Assembly: GCA_011316305.1 (NCBI GenBank)
Contig: SAUG01000096.1
Coordinates: forward strand, 124,001-188,000
Direction: 5' to 3'
Source: Rusavskia elegans
Lineage: Eukaryota > Ascomycota > Lecanoromycetes > Teloschistales > Teloschistaceae
DNA: 64,000 bases
Under the pieces are notes generated by a model. It was given only the letters and a program-made list of their open reading frames with translations. It was not told where the DNA came from and ran no database searches. Positions 56,601 through 64,000 of this stretch are shown piece by piece (positions within the stretch are counted from its first letter, which is position 1; every line of letters begins with the position of its first letter). The position numbers and the translations under genes were made by a program.

Positions 56601-59140
56601 ATCATCACCACAGAGGATCTTTATATGGACCAGTTGAACGTCTTGCGTGTTCTCTACCGTGATGAACTCAATAAATGGCAGCCACCAATTCTCGCACCAA
56701 AACGCAAGGATAGTTTCCTCCATGAAGTATTTGGACGCGCGGATGCGGTCAAGCAAGTCAACGAAGATCATCTTTTAGCTCAGCTGAAATACCGTCAACA
56801 AGAGCAAGGTCCGTGGATTATAGGTTTTAGCGACATCTTCAGAGAATGGGTCCGGAAGGCAAAGGCTACTTACATTGGCTATGCGGAGGATTTCCCAAAG
56901 GCGAGCTCCCTTGTGCGCCAGGAAGCCGACAGGAACATTCTCTTCCGGCAATTTCTCGACCAAATGAGGGAGAATGAACGGTCGAAACGCTTAAGCTGGG
57001 ACACGTACCTCAAAGCTCCCATCACAAGGCTCCAGCGTTATGGCTTGTTGCTGTCTTCGGTCCACAAAAATATGTTGCAAGACTCCGAAGAGAAAACAAA
57101 CTTGCAGACAGCCATCAACGAGATCAAAGCAGTGACTCAGGAATGTGACAACAAGGTCGCAGAGCAGCTGAAGACCGTCACACTATCCCAATTGCAATCG
57201 AAGCTTGTGCTAAGGCCTGGGATGGAGAAGGTGAAGCTCAATCTTACACATCTGGGCAGGGAAATCGTCTTCGAAGGAGACCTACAACGAGTTGGCGGGA
57301 GTCGTTTCTCTTGGCTGGATATCCACGCCATACTCTTTGACCACTACATGGTACTAGCCAAGACAATCACACAAAGGGATGCAGCTGGGGGATTGAAGTA
57401 CGAGAAATATGATGTTTCCAAACTGGTAAGGCTTACCCCTATCATTTTCTAGAAGTATAACTGACAGGTGGTCCGTAGCCCATCCCGATGGATTTGCTCG
57501 TTCTGGAGAGCACTAATGATGATCCCGTCGTCAAATCGAACATTAAAGGCATTGGCGCCGTCACAGCTGTCACTCGACCGAATACAAACGCCCAGGACGC
57601 CCGCAACAACCGTGCATCGATCTCCAATGGTAGCGGTCCTAACATGCTGGCCCACGTGAACACCAGCAGCTCCGCAGCCTCTGTCAATACAAACTTGTCC
57701 GGCAAGACGCTTGTCGCGACCACTCCTCTTGACAGTCCCAAAGATACTGAGAGGTTATTGTTTCCCTTCCGCGTCCGGCACTTAGGCAAGACGGAAATAT
57801 ATACACTTTACGCTTCTTCCGCCCAAAATCGCCAGGAATGGTGCGAGAAAATCATCGAAGCCAAGACCCGGCATGCCGCATCGCTCTACAAGCAGAACGC
57901 TGAGCCTTTCCGACTTCGAATCCTGGCGGACACTGCTTTTGCCTACGATGCCATGTCCGGTGTAGCCAAGAGTATCGTCATTGAGGGGACGCCTCTCGAC
58001 CGTGCTATACGCGAAGCCGAGGACCGCTTCGCAGGTCAAAAACGGCCCAACCCCGTCTGTCGAGCGAGCGTCAACTGCGCCACCAACTTCCATCAACCAT
58101 ACGGAAACCCGATGATCGCCATCGGTACGGATTACGGCGTCTACATCACCCAGCGTGACAATCCGCGCGGCTGGTTCCGAGCCATCACCATCAATCGAGT
58201 CACTCAGATCGCCGTCCTTGAAGAATTCTGCCTTCTCATCCTCATCGCGGAAAAAAGTCTCATCGCCTACCACCTTGATTCCGTGTGCCCCGTGTCGACG
58301 GCGACGGCCAATACTGCTACCTCACACAACAATAATTCCAACCACATAGCACCCTCCGCCCAGCAGCCACGACCGCCGCAAAAGCTCTCCGGTGCCCGAG
58401 ACGTGTCTTTCTTCGCGACGGGCCGGATGAAAGACCGCACACTTGTCTTCTACAAGAAACGCGAAGGCGTCTCCTCCATCTTCAAGGTGCTCGAACCCAT
58501 CTACCAGAAATCTTCAACATCCTCGTCACGGTCCCGCTTCGGGTTCAAAAAGGGAACCACGGAGTTCTTCCGGGATTTCGACGAATTTTACATCCCGAGC
58601 GAAACATATGCAATCAACCTGTTCCAGAACAGTCTTGCCATCAGCACAGCGAGAGGACTGGAGGTGATGACGTTGGATAAGAAAGTCCCGTTTTCAATAC
58701 CGGATCTGAGGGCGCCGGAGTGTGCGAGTATCAAGGAAAGAGTAAAGGAGCAGCGACCGCTGGGTATGTTCCGCCTCTCGGATTCGGAGTTCTTGCTGGT
58801 GTTTGAAGAAGTCGGCATCTATGTCAACAAGCACGGCGATGTGTCCCGGGCCGTGGTCATGGAATTTGTAGGTAAAGCCAAGCAGGCGACGCTGTGGGGC
58901 GAAATGTATCTCGTCCTTGTGGACCAAGGGGGCGGGTTCGTGGAGGTGAGGAATGCGGTTAATGGGCGGCTGAGGCAGGTGGTCAGTGGCAGGGATGTGA
59001 GACTGCTGGATGAGGGGACAGGGAATCAGGGGTGGGCGAGGGGAAAGGAGGGGAGCGTGAAGGTTTGTATGCAGCATCCGGAGTGGGAGAGGGGAGTTGT
59101 GGTCGTGGAGATGATTGTTAATGAAGGGTTGAAGGAGTAG
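53670..59140 (+). CDS. ROM2: Rho1 guanine nucleotide exchange factor (Rom2 type)
   Basis: Exons 53670-57425 and 57479-59140 (intron 53 nt: GTAAGG donor, ACTGACAG branch, CCGTAG acceptor) give 1805 residues. The first 750 residues are Pro/Gln/Ser-rich and disordered with polyproline runs. A DEP domain lies at about 805-890 (SIVGWIRDMCDGT). The DH exchange domain lies at about 970-1170 (RQNILHEIITTEDLYMDQLN, SWDTYLKAPITRLQRYGLLL), then a PH domain interrupted by a Ser/Asn-rich insert to about 1400. A citron (CNH) domain reaches from about 1440 to the end (GNPMIAIGTDYGVYI, ALEVMTLDKK-like GLEVMTLDKKVPFSI). This is the Rom1/Rom2 layout: it activates Rho1 at growth sites in the cell-wall integrity pathway. 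Confidence 0.95.
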
Positions 59141-60300
59141 GACCAGGAATAGCGGGGATTTGGTTGAGATAGGTGGATTTGGATCTTTGAGATTTTCCGA
59201 GCGTTCGCAAAGGGCAAGGCGCCGTGATATGGATTGGGTTACGACATTTTATGAGCGACGCCAGGGTTTTGATATTTTCCCCTTCCTATGCTGGGTAAGC
59301 GGGTTGGGATGGTGATGTTCAGTCGATCATTTACAGTCGATATGAAGGAGGCGTTCCTGTAGATAGATTTTGTACTGTCTATATGGTGTGTGTCTGACCT
59401 CTAATACATCTCTATCGAATAACCTATTTCAAGCGGATTTTTTCCCCCCCTTTTCTTGATGAAGTAATCGATATGTGGAACGAATCGTCGTCAGCTGAGG
59501 GATCCAATAGGTTGGGTGCTCGATACTCGGTATATTGTAGTTGAATGGCGTAGCGGGTGATCAGACAGGGCAAGGGATGGATGCCTTCACGCCACACGAC
59601 GCGGAGTAAACCCAGCGGCTATCCCTTCGACTTGGCAGAGTGGTCATCCGTGTTATCTCGATTGCCAGCTAATTCGGAGACCGTAATTTATCAACCGCAT
59701 AAGATAGTCGGCTTTGTGTCTGGATATTGCTGCCAGCCGGGTAACCCATGAGGCAGGGAATAGGGATGATAAGCGAACGAACATGAATCGCCCTAGGCGC
59801 CGTTCTGTGTTACCTTGTTTTACCATACTTACAATACTGTTCTTCTGATTTAGCTCTGTTATCTTTCCGTTGCTTAATTCAACGTACTCTATGTTCAACC
59901 CCGAGGGTGTAGCTTTTCAAAAAGACCTTCTGAATGGTTGACCCATCACCCTCTGGTGCTTGATAATGAAGACACGGATGACCGGTTAGGTGAACTAGCT
60001 CTCACCTGCAACTGCTGCGCGTGTTTTTTTTTTTTTTTTCTGATCTCATCGATCCCACGTATAAAGACTCTTATGGAGTTGTTGAAAGCTTTTGGGCTGC
60101 ACAGCCACAATGGTGCTTGTTAGTTGCAGGGTGATTCTATCGTGTACACGAATGTCTCTCTCTAATTTTGGTATGGTCCACAATCTTGCTTGTTCATCGC
60201 AGGGAAGCTCGTTTTCTTTGCGGGTTGTTTTAGCGGTTCGACCATTTTGTTGTCGTTTCGCATGGTGATACTGGCACGTCTCGAAACAAATCAAAATTGA
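59141..60300. other. Intergenic after ROM2
   Basis: No gene is supported. A T16 run lies at about 60024-60039. Short open frames at 59557-59751 and 59653-59898 overlap on opposite strands without family features. Confidence 0.5.
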
Positions 60301-61640
60301 TGGAAGAAAGGACGTATCGAGTTGGAGCCATGGCTCGAATTGAGGTCCGCCAGTCACTGGTGCGAGCAATGTCTCCTGTCCGTCCATGATATTGTATTCG
60401 AGAGACAGAAACCAATCGCCAATCGACGCTATGGTCATATCAAAGCACTCAGACAGTCGTCAGCCAGTGGTTGTCATATGTGTAAGATGAGTTTGGCCGA
60501 GTCCGGCCCGGATCAAGAGGATTATGATCTATGGTTGATTCAAGAAATAAAGAAGATTCAATAGGTATCACAATACGTCCTCGTACAGCAAAGTCTGGAG
60601 GATGGCTTCGGTTATTTGAAGATCCTTGCGATAGCCTAGACGAACGACCTCGAGCTTCCCTGGTTGCTACAGAAGGAACAGGATCGGTATGGCACAACGA
60701 AAGAGCACGAAATTGGCTCTCCAGTTGTCAGCTCCAGCACCCTCAGTGCAAAATTTATCCTCGATCAACAGTCATACCAAGCCGATTACTTGAGTTGAGA
60801 TCTTGCAACAATCAGGTCTCCTTACGGCTGCGAGACACTCAAGAGCTTGCCAAGATCGACATGAGCTATTGTACATTAAGCCATCGCTGGGGTACAGTGC
60901 AGCCATTGCGATTGACCGGGGGCTTTCTACAAAGCTCCAGCATCACATACCGTTCGAGACTCTACTCAAGACTTTCGCGGATGCGGTACAGATCACGCTA
61001 AACCTTAGCCTGTCATTTCTTTGGATAGATTCCCGGTGTGTTTGCCAAGATGATCAAGACGACTGGCTCAAGGAATCAGCAAAGATGTGAGATGCTTACT
61101 CGAACGGCATCTGCAATATTACGGCGTTGGCAGCCAGAGATACGCACGAGGGCTGTTATACCAGAGGACCTACGTTTGCCTCTGTCTCAAATTTCTTTTC
61201 GACTGGGGGAAAGCGTTACGTGGTATCAAAATCGGAGTGACAGAAAAATCGGAGTGACAGATCGTATGATGAACCTTTGACGTTCTCACCACTGGGGATG
61301 CTAGGCTGGGTCTTTCAGGAGCTCGTGCCCTCCCCTAAAGTAATATCTTATGGTACCCGCTGAATTATATGGGATTGCAATACGGTAGACGGGGACGATC
61401 TACGCAGACCGCGAGACAACACGAGCCGGTTGCTCTGATATGCTTAGCAAACCTTTGAGGTAACGGAACTGAAGCCTTTCACACACGCGACAATCTCGAT
61501 CCCATCGGGTCCAAAGCAATGGTGAAGTCGGAGCTTGGGAAGCTGTCCATTCGATTCGGTTTGCGAGGTCTGGTGCGGTGGTATGTGACGTTTCATCAGC
61601 TACAAATCTATACGATCTCATGTATGTAGTAACACACTAG
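60301..61640 (+). pseudogene. HET-domain pseudogene
   Basis: Pieces of a heterokaryon-incompatibility (HET) protein follow one another in different frames. First, 60301-60564 has WCEQCLLSVHDIVF and an ASGCHMCKMSL motif but no upstream ATG. Then 60531-60920 contains GITIRPRTAKSGGWLRLFED, RARNWLSSCQLQHPQCK and the HET core CTLSHRWGTVQPLRLT. A third frame to 61090 has TFADAVQITLNLSLSFLWIDS and the QDDQDDWLKESAKM motif. It hits an in-frame stop directly before DAYSNGICNITALAARDTHE, which the same frame then continues. After further stops, LGMLGWVFQELVPSPKVI follows near 61290-61350. At least two frameshifts and several stops are present and no introns explain them, so the gene is dead. Known family: HET proteins trigger death on fusion of incompatible hyphae. 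Confidence 0.8.
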
Positions 61641-62762
61641 GTCGTAAGTGAGTGCGATCGGTGATAATTACTTCCCTGTATCTCCGTTCGATCACGATTC
61701 TCATATCTTATAAAATGAACCGCTCATGTTATCCTCTACCGAGTATCTTACATGAGTCTCCTACAACTCGCATGTAACATGCATCTAACAATTTCTCTGT
61801 CTCGCACTAACAGCGGACGGGCAAGACTTTGGACAAAATGTGTTCACTGTGATAATGTCACGACGGTAATATATATTGTGACTGCTTCATCTCGATCCAT
61901 CCAGCCACTCTAGAAAGTTCCATGGTCCAGTCATCTTTTCTCGTACGACTTTCTCTCAGAGTCGCGCTTGTTGCGTCTCTGATTTTGTATATTGACATCT
62001 GGACTGCAACTACAGCCCGAGCGTTGTAGGAATCTAGGTTGTAGGCTTTCCGATATAGCATGAAAGCAACTACTGTCCTATGTGGAGAAATGACTGTGTT
62101 CGTACTAAGATTTCAGCTATAGGTTTCCAAGATGGTAGCTTTGGGCACAAGGCGTAAGTGCAAAGTATATAACCGGTTGTTAATTTCCTCCTGTTAACAT
62201 TGTTATAACTTACGTGTCCGCAAGCCATCACAGCCATTCCTGCCATGTCGTATCATACCTAAATCAGATTATTTTAAGGTACGTTGATCGAGTGGCGTAG
62301 ATTAGGAGCTCAGATAACCTAGGTATGGATCTTTGGTGATGCGAAGGGAGTTTTCGGGAAAACGGAATGAAAATTTATGGAAGGCTGAATCGGAGTATGT
62401 AGCTGGGATTTTGAAAAACAAGATTGGGGCTTTGCTATTGAGGTGGACAAAAAATGAACATACCTGGGTATGATATCTGTAAAGTGGCTCGGTCATCGAG
62501 TTCGATCGAACGTTCGAAGGGGGTTCTTGATGGAAGGGAGTGGGTATCGGGATCCTTTATCGACGGGTGGTGTTTGGGTTGGGGGAGAAGGAAGAGGAAG
62601 ACATGGAAGAGAAGTCCAAGTCGGTTTGATAGGAGATATCCGGGAGCTGTAAGGTATGGTATACTGTTTTCAGGAAGCTCAATGGGTCTCTCCGATAGTG
62701 GATACATGTTATCTTTCATTATAACTTTATCACAACTGAATATCCTTAATCCAAAAGCAAAG

Positions 62763-62853
62763 GATAACACCTACCCTACCAGGGCATTGGATTCAGGGGT
62801 CAATACTTGTAGCCCCTGAATCTAATGCCAGCAGTAGCGGGGTAGGTGATAAT
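62763..62853. repeat. Imperfect foldback, about 90 nt (MITE-like)
   Basis: The left arm 62763-62799 and right arm 62813-62853 are inverted copies: CACCTACCC and GGGTAGGTG near the outer ends, GGCATTGGATTCAGGGG against CCCCTGAATCTAATGCC at the centre. About 13 nt form the loop. The arms differ by a few substitutions and a gap of about 4 nt. It could be a small MITE-like element or a transcribed hairpin. Confidence 0.65.
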
Positions 62854-63657
62854 ATCATCTTTTCATTGATTAGAAGCAGAGATATGGAGAACTTTCCTCC
62901 GCCTCGATATCACAAACATGGTAGTGCGTTTACTTTTATGATACCCTATATACCGTACAGGTTTTTTGAATAACTTTCAGAGACCTATTTTCCTTTCTCT
63001 TACCGGCCCACCGACCTATATATTGGGTGTCACGTACGGGCGCTACCTGGCGAGTCGATTTAATACTATATATTTTCGAACGCGTGACGCCTTCAAGGCG
63101 TGACCAAGTAAGAAGGGTGGGAATGTCTCCATGACAAGTCGAGACTTGATAGCAAAATAGTGTATCGTGGAGGTAATCGTGGACTTTTGCTGATAGGTTG
63201 TTGCTGCGTATAGAACACTGATTGGTTATAGATAGAGCTTGGACGTTCTTTATACTCACGATGTTTAGAGGCATCATCGTAGAGATCGATGTGACTCAGT
63301 ATCATGTCTGCTTCAGGGCGCTGGCATAACTAACCCAAAGTTGTCACGTACTCTATCTATCTTGATATCTACCCTGACCGCCCCTGAGAAGGAGTAGAGG
63401 GAGCAAAATTTTCATGTCAAGGGTGTGTGATGATAGCTTAGCTGTGCTGCAGCTTAGAAAGTAGCGCGCGAAGAATTTTCAAATTCTCTTTCTCGGGTTT
63501 ATCTAAAGCTTGAGTAGACCTTCCGCTGCTGGATTGGGTCTTCGCTGGATGTATTCCGCCTGAAAAGCCCCCGAATCGAAGACTCCAGCAGCGGAGGGGA
63601 TATGATCAGGATAAGCTAGTTCAGTTGAAAGTATCGAGTAGCTCTGTAACGCTTTAA

Positions 63658-63867
63658 TCAGCGACATTCCAAGTAAATCTGGATCCAGGGTTCGATCCTA
63701 ATACTAGATGGACAGCGTATTACCGCGGGAAATACAAAGGAGTACTTAAAGCGCTGCCTCCTTCGTATCCTGGGATATACATTCTCTGGAACGACCGAGA
63801 GGGGCTCTGCGTCAACGGCACGAGAGGCGTGTATAAAAGGAAGGCAATAGTATATAGAAAGTTTTAA
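63658..63867 (+). other. Open reading fragment without a start, unknown
   Basis: After a TAA at 63655 the frame is open for 69 codons to a TAA at 63865-63867. It reads FDPNTRWTAYYRGKYKGVLK, ALPPSYPGIYILWNDREG and LCVNGTRGVYKRKAIVY. The composition is protein-like rather than random, but no ATG and no family are recognised. It may be an exon or a decayed gene end. Confidence 0.3.
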
Positions 63868-64000
63868 TGTACTATAGACGGCTTGGTGAACTCAATGTCT
63901 TTTGCAATCATCTGTCTGTAACAGTAAAAATCTTTGCGAAGCGGTCATTTCACGGCAGGAATTAAGGTGCAACAAACCTAATAGCTTGCTTACCTACCGT

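Larger units (their letters stand above)
61641..64000. other. Gene-poor right end
   Basis: Except for the foldback at 62763-62853 and the open fragment near the right edge, no gene is supported. Short open frames at 62435-62819 overlap on both strands. Confidence 0.5.

Noticed and set aside
63639..63700. Possible tRNA gene from box A-like and box B-like words
   Set aside because: The acceptor and T stems do not pair (the 7 nt before TAGC do not match the sequence after the box B word), so no cloverleaf can be drawn.
1..64000. CRISPR arrays, bacterial operons and Shine-Dalgarno sites
   Set aside because: The window is eukaryotic: spliceosomal introns throughout and no spaced repeats of CRISPR type.

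Overview
The window reads as nuclear DNA of a filamentous ascomycete (Pezizomycotina), most likely a Dothideomycete. Genes carry short introns of about 40-105 nt with GTAAGT-like donors, CTGAC-like branch sites and CAG/TAG acceptors. Marker genes include an ApsA/Num1-type cortical anchor, a Rom2-type Rho GEF, a CMT1/CAP59-type mannosyltransferase pair, a DUF3292 protein and a HET-domain remnant. No database was searched: family calls come from motifs and recognised domain architecture, and exon joins were read by eye.

Region 1 (1-6.9 kb) is accessory. It holds four RNase III-like loci: a partial gene at the window edge, a C-terminal fragment, an inverted degenerate fragment and one complete two-exon gene. 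Among them lie three predicted secreted proteins, one small and cysteine-rich. The complete RNase III-like proteins have lost active-site acids.

Region 2 (6.9-16 kb) is rich in secretory-pathway genes: a GT8-like transferase, PRP38 (splicing), a pepsin-type aspartic protease, a head-to-head pair of GT69 mannosyltransferases and a five-exon secreted protein related to the truncated one in region 1.

Region 3 (16.6-59.1 kb) is core: an MFS transporter, a DUF3292 membrane protein, a cerevisin-type subtilisin, a 2.6 k-residue BEACH-WD40 protein, CWC24, an ApsA/Num1 PH protein, an Mte1/ZGRF1-type DUF2439 protein, an SLC35F transporter, an unassigned fungal protein, the PP4 regulatory subunit Psy2/SMEK and a Rom2-type GEF. 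Several act at the cell periphery or in trafficking (BEACH, Num1, Rom2, SLC35F, glycosyltransferases); PRP38 and CWC24 are both spliceosomal.

Region 4 (59.2-64 kb) is gene-poor: a HET pseudogene with several disruptions, an imperfect 90-nt foldback and an orphan ORF fragment.

The observations most worth following up are the cluster of catalytically degraded RNase III-like paralogues, a motif of about 16 nt (ACATCGAGGTAYCGA) repeated five times and three times about 400 nt upstream of a start codon, and the GT69 pair sharing one promoter region.
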